A stretch of 64,000 nucleotides of DNA from Chamaesiphon minutus PCC 6605 (GCF_000317145.1 NC_019697.1:496001-560000), one strand, 5' to 3'. Shown: positions 46,543 through 56,322, counted from the first letter of the stretch. The notes: generated by a model from the letters alone, not told the origin. Numbers and translations: made by a program.

Positions 46543-46761
46543 TTAAACCACATGCGATCCACATAAAAAAAGGAGAGAATCATGATTCTCTCCTTTTTTA
46601 TGTTGGCCTTGGCCATTGTTGTCGTTGCCTTGGTCTTTGAGTTTTTGTCGTAACATTTGAGTGCGCTTTTTGAGTTGGCGTTGGCGTGCCGAACCGCCTT
46701 TACCCTTGTCATTTCTCCCTTCTTTGCGGGGGGATTCCCATCGCTTGAGACGCTGTGACAT
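46543..46761 (-). CDS. Small basic hypothetical protein
   Basis: The start was chosen at the ATG at 46761 (MSQRLKRWESPRKEGRNDKG). The 72 residues are strongly basic (ARQRQLKKRTQMLRQKLK) with a Gly/Asn/Gln-rich stretch. The last 20 codons run across the terminator palindrome at 46561-46602, which is odd and may mean that the natural gene ends earlier or has been altered. It is convergent with manC. Confidence 0.45.
   Translation of the reverse strand: MSQRLKRWESPRKEGRNDKGKGGSARQRQLKKRTQMLRQKLKDQGNDNNGQGQHKKGENHDSLLFLCGSHVV
46561..46602. terminator. Bidirectional terminator palindrome
   Basis: AAAAAAGGAGAGAATC and GATTCTCTCCTTTTTT form a near-perfect stem around CATG, A-rich on one side and T-rich on the other, so it can end transcription of manC (plus) and of the small basic gene (minus). 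Confidence 0.8.
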
Positions 46762-46927
46762 ACATTTTAAGTAGCTTGTGATTATATCGTAGCAAATTAG
46801 TTTATCGATCGCAAGACCTCGCTCTTTCATTCGATCGAGATGACACAACTTATTCGTCAAACAAAACCCATTACCGATCGAGATTTAAGGATTGACAGGA
46901 TTGACAGGATTAGGCAAGCGGTACTAT

Positions 46928-48151
46928 CTACACATTACCCATGGCCAAACCTGCCAGATATCCTGTCGTCCAGGCACTCTGAAAATTGAAGCCACCAGTG
47001 ACCCCATCGATATCGAGAATTTCGCCTGCAAAATACAACCCCGGACAAATTTTGCTTTCCATCGTTTGGAAATTCACCGACTTAAGATCGACACCGCCAC
47101 AGGTGACAAATTCTTCTTTAAATACGCCTTTGCCAGTAATCTGATATTCACCGCGATTGAGTTCGCCAATTAAGCGATCGAGTGTTTTATTTGCCAATCC
47201 CGCCCATCGATCGGTAGATTGAATGCCGATATGACTCGTTAGCGATTCCCACAAGCGATGAGGAATCGGCACGGGGCAACTATTTTGGATCGTTTTTTGG
47301 GGTAATTGAGATTTGACGGATAAGATTAATTCGCGCAATTTATCGGGGCGATAATCTGGCAACCAATCGATAATTAAAGTAGTTTGATAGCGCGCCTCCG
47401 CCAGCAACCTGGCACCCCAGGCTGATAATTTTAGCACTGCTGGCCCGCTGACACCCCAATGGGTAACCAGTAATGCTCCTGTTTGCGTCAAAGCGTTCTT
47501 ACCCGCACCAGCCAGCTTGACAGTGGCCGATTTGACGCTGACACCTGCTAAATTTGCCAAACGCGAATCGGGAATATTGAAGGTAAATAGCGATGGTACG
47601 GGAGTCGCGATCGGATGTCCCAATTGTTGCGCCCATTTATAGGCACTGGGATTGCTGCCTGTCGCTAACAATACTCGATCGGCACTCAGAATCGCCCCAG
47701 ATTTGAGGGCTACAGACCATCCTGACGGCTGTTGAGGGCTAATTTCGGCTACAGCCTCACCCGTCCAGATTTTGACGCCCGCAGCCGTCGCAGCGGCTAA
47801 TAGGCACTGCACGATCGTGTCTGAGTCGTCGGTAGTCGGAAACATCCGTCCGTCAGCTTCGGTTTTGAGCTTGACGCCGCGCTCGGCGTACCAGTTGACG
47901 GTATCTTGAGGCTGAAAGCGGCTAAAGGCACCGCGTAGAGCTTTATTACCGCGCGGATAGTATTGGACTAGTTGAGTCGGCTCGAAGCAGGAGTGAGTGA
48001 CATTACACCGCCCTCCACCAGAGATTTTGACCTTCGCCAATGGGTGTTTTCCCGCTTCGATTAGGGTAACGCGAGTATCGGGATAAGTTTGGGCGCAGGT
48101 AATCGCAGCAAAGAAACCTGCCGCTCCGCCGCCGATGATGATGATTTGCAC
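46928..48151 (-). CDS. HI0933/BaiN-type flavoprotein
   Basis: The start was taken at the GTG at 48151 (VQIIIIGGGAAGFFAA), because the open frame upstream is simple-repeat DNA. The 407-residue product has the FAD dinucleotide fold GGGAAG, the family signature KISGGGRCNVTH, and the C-terminal FAGEILDIDGVTGGFNFQSA. It belongs to the HI0933/YhiN flavoproteins, which are NAD(P)/FAD-dependent oxidoreductases or aminoacetone-type oxidases of unsettled substrate. Transcribed alone, with a heptamer array upstream. Confidence 0.9.
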   Translation of the reverse strand: MQIIIIGGGAAGFFAAITCAQTYPDTRVTLIEAGKHPLAKVKISGGGRCNVTHSCFEPTQLVQYYPRGNKALRGAFSRFQPQDTVNWYAERGVKLKTEADGRMFPTTDDSDTIVQCLLAAATAAGVKIWTGEAVAEISPQQPSGWSVALKSGAILSADRVLLATGSNPSAYKWAQQLGHPIATPVPSLFTFNIPDSRLANLAGVSVKSATVKLAGAGKNALTQTGALLVTHWGVSGPAVLKLSAWGARLLAEARYQTTLIIDWLPDYRPDKLRELILSVKSQLPQKTIQNSCPVPIPHRLWESLTSHIGIQSTDRWAGLANKTLDRLIGELNRGEYQITGKGVFKEEFVTCGGVDLKSVNFQTMESKICPGLYFAGEILDIDGVTGGFNFQSAWTTGYLAGLAMGNV

Positions 48152-48252
48152 TGTGGGGGTGGATAGGTGGGTGAGTGGATGGGTGGATGGGTAATGGTCA
48201 TGGGTAATGGGTAACGGGTAATGGGTAATGGATGGAACGCCGTTCCACAATA

Positions 48253-48425
48253 CCTAAAGCCTAAAACCTAAAGCCTAAAACCTAAAACCTAAAACCTAAA
48301 GCCTAAAGCCTAAAGCCTAAAACCTAAAGCCTAAAACCTAAAGCCTAAAACCTAAAGCCTAAAGCCTAAAACCTAAAGCCTAAAACCTAAAGCCTAAAAC
48401 CTAAAGCCTAAAGCCTAAAGCCTAA
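48253..48425. repeat. Long period-7 array (CCTAAAR)n
   Basis: About 25 tandem 7-bp units alternate irregularly between CCTAAAA and CCTAAAG, between the flavoprotein gene and the thioredoxin gene. It is the longest of the heptamer arrays in the window. Confidence 0.95.
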
Positions 48426-48428
48426 TCC

Positions 48429-48971
48429 CTACCCATGCGCGCGAGGATCGGCTTTGTCTTCGCTGGGGACTACTTTGGGTGTAAATTTAGAAACTTCGCC
48501 TGCGGCTGCGGTGTCGGAGAGGGGATTGCCAGCCATGAGATCTGTTAATTTTAATTCTAAAATCTGGCGGGGTTGTTCGCCGATCGCTTGGGCGAGTACT
48601 CGTCCTTTATTATCGAAAAAGACGAAGTGGGGAATACCATCGACGCGGTATTTAGTGACTTCGGGGAGCCATTTGGTGTTATCGACATTGAGCATCGAAA
48701 AGTTGACTCGATCGCCAAATTGGGCTTTGACGGTGGCTAGATCTGGAGCCATGGCCTGACAACTGGTACACCAATCGGCATAAAATTCCATCAGAGTGGG
48801 TTTGCCATTGGTTAGGGCAATGTCGAGCGGTTGAGATTGTTTGGCTTGAGTGGCAAGGCTGTCGGTAAAGTTTTGGGCGCGAACTCCCAGTACGAGTGCA
48901 ACGACTAAGACGATCGCGATCGTGACGATCGCAAAGTTACGCATCCGTTGTGCGGGAGGAGTTGATTGCAT
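48429..48971 (-). CDS. txlA: Membrane-anchored thioredoxin-like protein (TxlA/HCF164-like)
   Basis: The start was taken at the ATG at 48971 (MQSTPPAQRMRN), giving 180 residues. One membrane segment (about 12-30) is followed by a thioredoxin domain with active site WCTSC in LMEFYADWCTSCQAMAP, and the cis-Pro region VDGIPHFVFF. This matches cyanobacterial TxlA and plant HCF164, which deliver reducing power across the thylakoid membrane for cytochrome maturation. The C-terminal tail is Pro/Lys rich. Its stop is beside the heptamer array. Confidence 0.9.
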   Translation of the reverse strand: MQSTPPAQRMRNFAIVTIAIVLVVALVLGVRAQNFTDSLATQAKQSQPLDIALTNGKPTLMEFYADWCTSCQAMAPDLATVKAQFGDRVNFSMLNVDNTKWLPEVTKYRVDGIPHFVFFDNKGRVLAQAIGEQPRQILELKLTDLMAGNPLSDTAAAGEVSKFTPKVVPSEDKADPRAHG

Positions 48972-49104
48972 AATAAAAATTAAGAATTCAGCATAGTATG
49001 TAAATTCAATATATCGTGCTGGTTGCAATTGGTGTGGAACCCGATCCGATCGCGCGTCCGATCGAGTGGTAAACTGTCAACTGTTAACTGTCAACTAGTT
49101 CGAG

Positions 49105-49713
49105 ATGTTGTCAATCCCCACCTTTCCCGAAGCCGAGTGCGAGATTTTACAATCGTTGGCTGGTTATAGCGATCGAGAATTAGTGAGCTTACACCAACAG
49201 CATCCCGAACAGGGCAAGTTTTTTACGGCGTTGTTTTGTCGTTATGGCGCGATCGTCCATAGCGTGGTGCAACATGCGGTAGAATCTCAGCTTCAGGCAG
49301 ATTATCTGTTTGCGATCGCGTGGCGACAGATTTTTGGCGAACTGCGACAAGTCAAATTAGCCGCCGCTCCAGAAGCAACTAATTGGCAAAACTGGCTGAT
49401 GGATATTACTGGAAACACGATCGAGCGGATTGAAGTGCCCGCACCAGCACAGATCCGTTATGCGCTCAATGCCGCGCCGCCGCCATTGTGGTGCTATCTA
49501 GAACTCGCACTCGATCGCGTACCGCCGCTGTCGCGCTTGGTGGTAGTGATGACTCAGAGTCTCAAATGGAACGAGCAGCGAATTTCGGCTTATCTGCAAG
49601 GCGAAGGACAAACAATTCCCGCAGCAGAAATTCCTGCCTATCTGACTGAAGGTTATCAACAATTAGAAGCTGCGGTACCAGACGATATTCGTGAGATTTA
49701 TCTGGCTAAATAA
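49105..49713 (+). CDS. Sigma-70-like protein (degenerate ECF-type), uncertain
   Basis: This 202-residue protein is soluble. The segment DRELVSLHQQHPEQGKFFTA then LFCRYGAIVHSVVQ and ADYLFAIAWRQIF resembles sigma region 2. The late part (LDRVPPLSRLVVVMTQSL, then WNEQRISAYLQ) resembles region 4. I recall similar cyanobacterial proteins annotated as sigma-70 family. The helix-turn-helix residues are not well conserved, so it may not be an active sigma factor. Its start follows a TCAACTGTTAACTGTCAAC repeat. Confidence 0.5.
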   Translation: MLSIPTFPEAECEILQSLAGYSDRELVSLHQQHPEQGKFFTALFCRYGAIVHSVVQHAVESQLQADYLFAIAWRQIFGELRQVKLAAAPEATNWQNWLMDITGNTIERIEVPAPAQIRYALNAAPPPLWCYLELALDRVPPLSRLVVVMTQSLKWNEQRISAYLQGEGQTIPAAEIPAYLTEGYQQLEAAVPDDIREIYLAK

Positions 49714-49754
49714 TCTAGGTGGCATCGATCGCATTTTGCACCGATCTAGAAAGA

Positions 49755-49855
49755 CTAGTATGAGTATAGATAGTCGGGTACCCACAAGGGGCACCCCTAC
49801 ACAATTAATCTGTAGGGGTGCCCCTTGTGGGTACCCTGAATCTAAACTAGGCACC
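49755..49855. repeat. Palindromic element, copy e (short form)
   Basis: The core at 49776-49836 is a 61-bp near-perfect palindrome (GGGTACCCACAAGGGGCACC, center ACACAATTAATCTGT, complement). It is flanked by GACTAGTATGAGTATAGAT and TCTAAACTAGGCACC, which match the outer arms of copy b in part. It lies between the sigma-like gene and the convergent parvulin gene. Confidence 0.9.
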
Positions 49856-49898
49856 AAGATTTGTGCATTCTTCTTTCCCCAGATGTCAAAGCGGGACG

Positions 49899-50642
49899 CT
49901 AAATCTCGATCGGGCATTGCGGGTAGGCAGCGATCGCATCTGCTAGCCACAGATCGAACATTTCCATGAGGATTTGCTGTCTGAGATCGTCATCTAATCG
50001 CGGTTCGACAATCTCCTCGACTTGAATTAAATGCACGCCGACAGCAGTGACAATCGGTGCTAGTAATTGTGGTGGTTTAGCGGCAAATATGGTGGCGGAA
50101 ATTTCGGGACGAAGTTGCTTGCGTCCGACTTTCCCAATATAGCCACCTCGGCGACGCAGTTCGGGATTGGGAATGTATTGATAGGCGACATCGGCAAAGC
50201 TGAGATCGCCTTCTTGGAGCGAGTAAAATAGCTCCATTGCCAAGTTGCGATCTTCTAAAATTACTTCGTAAATAATCGCACTGGTATATTCGACTAAATT
50301 TTGATAAAAAAACTGCTCGACGCGATCGCCGAATAAGTATCGCGCTAGTTGCTGCGAAATCAGCTCCTGAGTCACCATTTCCTCAAAGTCATCAACCGAA
50401 AGAAACCGCTCTGCTAGCCACTTTTGAGTGGCTGCGGCACTCTCTAATTTATTTACCAGCCGAAACTTGTCAGCAGCTTGTTGTAAGTCTGCTGTCGTCG
50501 GACTAATTCCCGCTTTGCGGACTTGTTGTTCGATAACTTGGCGGCGAATGATGCCGCGCATCAGTTCGGGAATTTTGCCAGCTAGCTTGGCTTCATTAAT
50601 TAAATCTCGTTCGGTAATTTTACGTTCGATATTTGCTATCAT
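49899..50642 (-). CDS. Cytoplasmic parvulin-type peptidyl-prolyl isomerase
   Basis: This 247-residue protein has an N-terminal SurA-like helical domain (ELMRGIIRRQVIEQQVRKAG) and a parvulin (rotamase) domain (LSFADVAYQY, LRRRGGYIGKVGRKQLRPEI, TAVGVHLIQVEEI). There is no signal peptide, so it acts in the cytoplasm. It lies 86 bases downstream of the REC-HlyD gene and in the same direction. In cyanobacteria a parvulin of this type commonly accompanies C39-type ABC exporters and HlyD adaptors, where it may keep the peptide cargo in a transport-competent form. Confidence 0.85.
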   Translation of the reverse strand: MIANIERKITERDLINEAKLAGKIPELMRGIIRRQVIEQQVRKAGISPTTADLQQAADKFRLVNKLESAAATQKWLAERFLSVDDFEEMVTQELISQQLARYLFGDRVEQFFYQNLVEYTSAIIYEVILEDRNLAMELFYSLQEGDLSFADVAYQYIPNPELRRRGGYIGKVGRKQLRPEISATIFAAKPPQLLAPIVTAVGVHLIQVEEIVEPRLDDDLRQQILMEMFDLWLADAIAAYPQCPIEI

Positions 50643-50727
50643 TGCTCTGCTATAAAGTAGTCTAATTAGAAACTTTTTTAATAAATATATCTGATTTTAA
50701 TACATAGTATAGAATCTCGATCGATTG

Positions 50728-52914
50728 TCAGTTAGAATTACTTAATTTTCTAAATGGATCGAGAATAAAGTCGATAATTCTTCGATTGCGAATGACAATT
50801 TCAGCCGTAGCAGGTTGCCCAGATTTAAATGGAATGCATCGACCGTCATGTTTGATACAAGGCTGTGCTAGCTGCACTTCGATATCATAACTAGCACTAG
50901 TCCCGTTGGGCGAAATCTGAGTGAGTTTAGAATTAGGAGCGACCCAAGTTAATTTACCATTGACAATATCATAACTTTCAAAAGGGAATTCATCAAATTT
51001 GAGTTTGACATCTTTACGATCGGGATTGGTAGCATTGGTGCTATCTAAAGATGCTCTGAGCGATTCGCTCCGCTCGGCGGGGATTTCACCTTTAAATACC
51101 AATCCGCCACCTTGAGGAGCAATTTCGGCTAATAATTGTTTGGGTTGGACGACAGATCCTTCCCGAACGATCGGTAACTCAAAGATCGTGCCATCGAGAT
51201 CGGCACGGATTGTATATCTTTGCAATTGTTGCGTGAGAAAACTACCTTGCGCGCGATCGCGATCGATTTCCGATTGTAAAGTAGCAATTTGACTTTGAAT
51301 TTCTTTCGATTGTTGCTCGGTTTTAAGGACGGCAATATTACCACCTTTAGTTAAGCTTTCTGAGCCACGTTGTTGTTCGGTTACTCGCAATTTTGCCTGA
51401 GCGATATCGGACTGCGTTCTAGAAATCGTGCTTTGATAGTTTTGTTGTTGTTCGGTGAGTCTGAGTCGAGCTTGGGTAATATCGGCACGAGCTTGTTGAA
51501 GCAGTTTTAGGTTGTTTTCTTGTTGTTCTTTGAGGCGTAATTTTGACTGTTGGAGGCTAGCAAATGCTTGAGTGAGCAGTTGCTTTTTTTCGAGCGCGAT
51601 ACTGGCAATTTCTTTAGCTTTAACTTCGGGAATCGCGCCAGTGCGATAGAGGTTTTGATACCGATTTGCTTCATTTTGAGCATCTTTAAGCCGATTCTGA
51701 GCGAGCAAATAGTTGGTTTGGGCATCTAATATCGATTGCTCGGCTTGGCGGACTTGCGTGCGTTTCTCCGCCTGTTGGAGATTGTAGCTCGATTGACGAT
51801 CGGCGAGGGTTTGTTCGGTTTGACGTAGTTGGGCTAATTTTTCGGCGACTTGACTATTGGCGTTAGATTCGAGTGTGGCTAAACTTTGTTGTGCTTGTGC
51901 GATTTGAGATTGTTTTTCGAGGAGTTGAGCTTGATTTTGCTGTTGTTGCGCGGTAGTTCCCAGTCCAATTTGATTTTTGAGCAGCAATAATCGATCGAGT
52001 TGTTGGCGTGCGCCGTTAAGTTTGAGTTGATTTTGGTAGATTTGTTCGCGAATATTTTTGGTGTCGAGTTCCATGATTATCTGTCCGGCTTTAACGAGAT
52101 CGCCTTTTTTGACATAAACTTTAGTAACTGCGACACTACCTTCAATATCGGCTTCGCGTTTGATGGTATTACCTTGAAATTCTAGTCTACCTCTAGCGGT
52201 TCCAATTTCATCCATTTTAAACAAACATGCCCACGGAATCGCAATCCCTAAAAAGATTGCGACAAAGTATAATAATCCCCGCGTCCACGGGATCGGCATC
52301 ATATCGATTAATTCTCTAGCCGAACTCGACCAATCGTGCAATTTACTCAAGCTAGTATTGGCGATCGATGTAAATTGACTCCTAGCATTATCACTAAAAT
52401 CAGCCTGAAGTGGAGCTGGTGATAATGTTAATTGACTGTGATTTGAGGGATCGCGTTTACTAGCTCGATTGAATTCAACAACTCGATCGCGATCGAGTTG
52501 TGGCGATGTAACTTCTCGCTCAGATTGATGATAAATTGTCCGAATTTTATCGGCTAGTTCTAGATCGATTTTACCTTTAATGATGTACTCTTTAATCGAT
52601 GAATTGGCTATATTAGTTAACTCATCGCGATCGATAGAGCCACTCAAAATAATCACATCAATTTGGGGATATTTCTGATTGATAATTTGAGCCGCTTGGA
52701 TGCCATTGAGCTTAGGCATATCGACATCGAGTAAAATAATATCAGGCTGTAAATATTCGAGTTGTTCGATCGCGCTATCGCCATCTGCGGCTGTGCCAAT
52801 TATTTGCAGATCTTCATGCGGTTGCAAGATTGCCTTGAGCTTTTCTCTAACGACGCGTAGATCGTCAACTACCAGGATTTTAATAATTGGTGTGGAGTGT
52901 TGCTGGGCAATCAT
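50728..52914 (-). CDS. Response-regulator receiver domain fused to HlyD-type secretion adaptor
   Basis: This 728-residue protein carries a CheY-like receiver domain in residues 1-130: acidic pocket D17/D18 (ILVVDDLRVV), phosphoacceptor D63 in LLDVDMPKLNG, switch Ser in VIILSGS, and Lys in YIIKGK. A linker and one membrane segment (about 213-233, LLYFVAIFLGIAIPWACLF) follow. Then comes a full HlyD-type periplasmic adaptor with a lipoyl-like half (GSVAVTKVYVKKGDLVKAGQ), long Gln-rich coiled coils (about 290-570), and the C-terminal beta-barrel region. The fusion suggests that secretion is gated by phosphorylation. It is encoded between the ABC exporter and the parvulin. Confidence 0.88.
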   Translation of the reverse strand: MIAQQHSTPIIKILVVDDLRVVREKLKAILQPHEDLQIIGTAADGDSAIEQLEYLQPDIILLDVDMPKLNGIQAAQIINQKYPQIDVIILSGSIDRDELTNIANSSIKEYIIKGKIDLELADKIRTIYHQSEREVTSPQLDRDRVVEFNRASKRDPSNHSQLTLSPAPLQADFSDNARSQFTSIANTSLSKLHDWSSSARELIDMMPIPWTRGLLYFVAIFLGIAIPWACLFKMDEIGTARGRLEFQGNTIKREADIEGSVAVTKVYVKKGDLVKAGQIIMELDTKNIREQIYQNQLKLNGARQQLDRLLLLKNQIGLGTTAQQQQNQAQLLEKQSQIAQAQQSLATLESNANSQVAEKLAQLRQTEQTLADRQSSYNLQQAEKRTQVRQAEQSILDAQTNYLLAQNRLKDAQNEANRYQNLYRTGAIPEVKAKEIASIALEKKQLLTQAFASLQQSKLRLKEQQENNLKLLQQARADITQARLRLTEQQQNYQSTISRTQSDIAQAKLRVTEQQRGSESLTKGGNIAVLKTEQQSKEIQSQIATLQSEIDRDRAQGSFLTQQLQRYTIRADLDGTIFELPIVREGSVVQPKQLLAEIAPQGGGLVFKGEIPAERSESLRASLDSTNATNPDRKDVKLKFDEFPFESYDIVNGKLTWVAPNSKLTQISPNGTSASYDIEVQLAQPCIKHDGRCIPFKSGQPATAEIVIRNRRIIDFILDPFRKLSNSN

Positions 52915-55780
52915 AAGAACGGATAATAATTTTAGTTATAATTTGAATTTTAAAATTCTGATTGGGTAGTACAAATATCGATCGTATCTACATTATCTGA
53001 GATCTAACTGGTGGGCAGTGTCCACTCTAATTAGGTAGGGATAAATATTCTCAAATATCTAATGTCTTAATCCCAGATAGTGAGTACCGTACACCCTATG
53101 CAATCTTTTATATTTAATTGCTAAGTCATTCTTGAATAGTAACGAGTTGTTGTTGGTTTAGATGATAATATTGACCGCGTTTGGCCATGAGTTGATGGTG
53201 GTTGCCACTTTCAATTAAAATACCTTTATCTAATACTAAAATTAGATCGGCATTTTGAACGGTAGAGAGCCGATGGGCGATAATAATCGTACTGCGTTCG
53301 TGGCGAATCTTTTCTAAATTCTTTTGAATTATCCGTTCTGATTCGGTATCTAAACTACTAGTTGCTTCATCAAAAATCAACAGTCGGGGGTTGTTTAACA
53401 ATGCGCGGGCGATCGCCAGTCGTTGGCGTTGTCCCCCCGATAACATGCCTCCACCTTCACCAATTTCGGTATCGTAGCGCATGGGCATTTTCTTAATAAA
53501 TTCATCGGCTCCAGCGAGTTCGGCAGCGTGGTGAATTTCTTCTATACTAGCGTTTGGCTTGGCTAAAGTAATATTATCTTTAATAGTACCGCTAAATAAG
53601 AAGGTATCTTGATCGACAATACCGACTTGAGAGCGCAAAGAATGTAGCGAAATTGTCGCCAACTCTCGACCATCAATTTCGATCGATCCACTTGTTGGTT
53701 GATACAGTCCTAAAATTAATTTAGCTAGCGTAGTTTTACCCGAACCGCTCCGCCCGACTAAGGCGATTGTTTGTCCTGGCGCGATCTCAAAATTGATATT
53801 TTCTAAGACATTTGCTTCAGCATCTTTATTGTATCTAAATGTGACATTTTTGAATTTAACATAACCTTGCAGCTTGCCCAAAGGTTGACGATAAGAATTG
53901 CGATCTTCTTCTGGCTTAGCTTCAATTACATCGCACAATCGCTCGATCGCGATGCCGACTTCTTGCAAATTATTCCATAGTCCCGCCAATCTTTGGAATG
54001 GACTAATCACGTTAGCCGAGAGCATATTAAATGCAAACAATTGACCGATCGTAAACTCGCCCGAAATTACTAACAATGCTCCCATCCAAATTAGAGCCGT
54101 ACTACTAATGGTATTAATAATCGAGCTGATTACCTGAATTTTAATACCCATAATTTGGCCGCGATAGGTCTGCTTGATTTCTTTATTCAAGCGTTCTTCC
54201 CAGTTCCATCGCACCGATTTCTCTACCGACATCGATTTGATCGTGCGTACCCCATTGAGAGCTTCGATCAGATAACTATTCTCGGCATTAGAAGCATTAA
54301 AAATCTCGCGCGACATTTTCTTCAGAAATGGCGTCGATGCAAATGTGAGAATCAAAAATGGTGGAATCGAGATTAGAGTTACCAGTGCCAATTTCCAACT
54401 GTAGATAAACATCAGCGTTGCATACACAAATACCGACATCAAATCTAGAATCACGCCCAAAGATTGACCCGTGATAAAACTTTGAATCTTATGATTTTCT
54501 TGAATCCGCGAGATGATATCGCCCACATGTCGCGAGTCAAAATAACTCAACGGTAAACTAAATGCATGTCTAATAAAGCCGATAATTAAAGCTGCATCGA
54601 TCCGGTTAGCTGTCTGTGCCATGAGATATTGGCGCAAGGCGTACATGGCGATCTGAAAACCACCAAACATCAACAATCCCACCCCAAAAGTTGCCAAACT
54701 ACTAGCAGACTTGTGAATTATCGCTCGATCGAGAATTAATTGCGTAAAAATCGGCGATATGAGGCCAAAAATCTGTAGAACGATCGAAGCGATAAAAATC
54801 TCCAACACGATCGTCCGATGCGGTTTCACCAATTGAAAAAGCTGCCAAAAATCCGTCGATTTTCCTTCAGTTTTTTGGAGGGCTAAGGTAGGCACGACCA
54901 GCAAACAATAACCCGTCCAACTCTGGTTGAATTCTAGATGAGTTAATTTGCGCTGACCGATTGCCGGATCGCAGATAATTACATATTGCGGCGTAATCTC
55001 AAATACCACCACATAGTGATTGCCCTCCCAGTGGAGAATCGCAGGGAGTTGTTGAGTTGCCAACCGATCGAGACTAGCTTTGACGGGGCGACTATTAAAC
55101 CCCAAATTCTCGACAGCATTTGCCAAACCTTTAAGCGATGCCCCATCGCGACTGACATGCGCCAATTCCCGCAACCGATTCATATTAAAATCTCGCCCCC
55201 AATACCTGCCCACCATCACCACACAAGCCGCACTACAATCGGAGGCACTGTGCTGGGCGTAAAAGGGGTAAGTGTGAGTAATTTTTTTCCACCATTGTCC
55301 GAGCTTTTGACTCGGAGTGGGGAAATAAGCTTCCTTGAAACGTTCTGGTGTAGCTTGGGGTCTTGGAGGCGTAACAGAAGACAAGTCCGCGCGCGGCGAG
55401 ATCGGCTCTACCGAACGGACGGGCATGTCTGCTAACGGCGATCGCGCATGTAGTCCTCGCTGAGGCATTTGCAGCGCAGAGGGTTCGACTTCGCCCTGAA
55501 TAATGGCTTCAAGATAGCGCGCGCGCTCCCACAGATGGCTCTGGATCGTAGGGTATTTGAGCCACCAAGCGGCGATACTATCTCGATCGATAAATCCGAT
55601 CGATATTTCGGTTCCACCCACTACCAGCGCGGCTTTAGCCACGTAGGAACTCAGTTCGTCAGCGGCAAAGAGAGTACTAGCACCAAAACTTTTGCCGACA
55701 GTCAACGTGGGATAGCTACAGGATACGTGTAAAAACCTGCAAGATAGACCTCTAATCCTCACCTAGACTGGCTTTTAAAA

Positions 55781-56239
55781 TCAGGCTTCAGCCTTATAAG
55801 CAGTGCCACAAAAAGGACAAAAGCGATGCTTGAGAGAAGCAATCGTTTCCTGGCAATGACTACAACGATCGCGTAGCGCAAAACCACACAGAAAGCAGTA
55901 TTTAGCCCTCACATCCATCCAGAGTGGGTCTGGTGGCGTTCCAGGAGTCCAGCACGGCGCACAGAATTTGAGTTGAGAAACAGCCACAACTGGAGTACCG
56001 CGACAGACTGCCTCTAAATATTCCACCGGAACTTGTAGCGCACTTGCCAAGCCATTTTTACTGTGAGAATTCAGCTTAGTTGTTAGCCCGCGTTCGATTT
56101 TCCCCACGCTTTGCAAGTGAATCCCCGCGATAGCTGCCAATTCCTTCTGATTCAAACCGAGCATTAATCGCATCCGTTTGATATAGTCACCCACAGTTTC
56201 ACTGGTGTTAGGCGATTTATCACTTTGAAGAATATTCAC
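55781..56239 (-). CDS. XRE-type regulator with C-terminal zinc ribbons (transposon-borne)
   Basis: The start was taken at a GTG at 56239; an ATG at 56296 would add 19 residues. The 152-residue product has an HTH XRE domain (YIKRMRLMLGLNQKELAAIA, IHLQSVGKIERG) and then a Cys-rich tail with two or three CxxC knuckles (CAPCW, YCFLCG, CSHC, FCPFCG) as in zinc ribbons. It is divergent from the recombinase gene and probably controls it. The XRE plus zinc-ribbon design is uncommon among Tn3 passengers. Confidence 0.75.
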   Translation of the reverse strand: MNILQSDKSPNTSETVGDYIKRMRLMLGLNQKELAAIAGIHLQSVGKIERGLTTKLNSHSKNGLASALQVPVEYLEAVCRGTPVVAVSQLKFCAPCWTPGTPPDPLWMDVRAKYCFLCGFALRDRCSHCQETIASLKHRFCPFCGTAYKAEA

Positions 56240-56322
56240 AAAACAGTGTCTTAAAATATGTTTATAGAGAACTATACTATGGAAAGTATTATTCAACTTT
56301 ACTAGTTAAACTAACTGATAAA

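Noticed and set aside
48253-48425. CRISPR array
   Set aside because: The unit is 7 bp without spacers, so it is a simple tandem repeat and not a CRISPR.
43833-48425. Telomere-like CCTAAA repeats
   Set aside because: They resemble plant-type telomere repeats only by sequence; they are interstitial, short and irregular, and other period-7 arrays of unrelated sequence occur in the same window.
55432-55732. Independent gene at the start of the truncated exporter
   Set aside because: Frames here on the plus strand and in the other minus frame are shadows of the exporter; the N-terminal residues from 55762 come from the transposon end.
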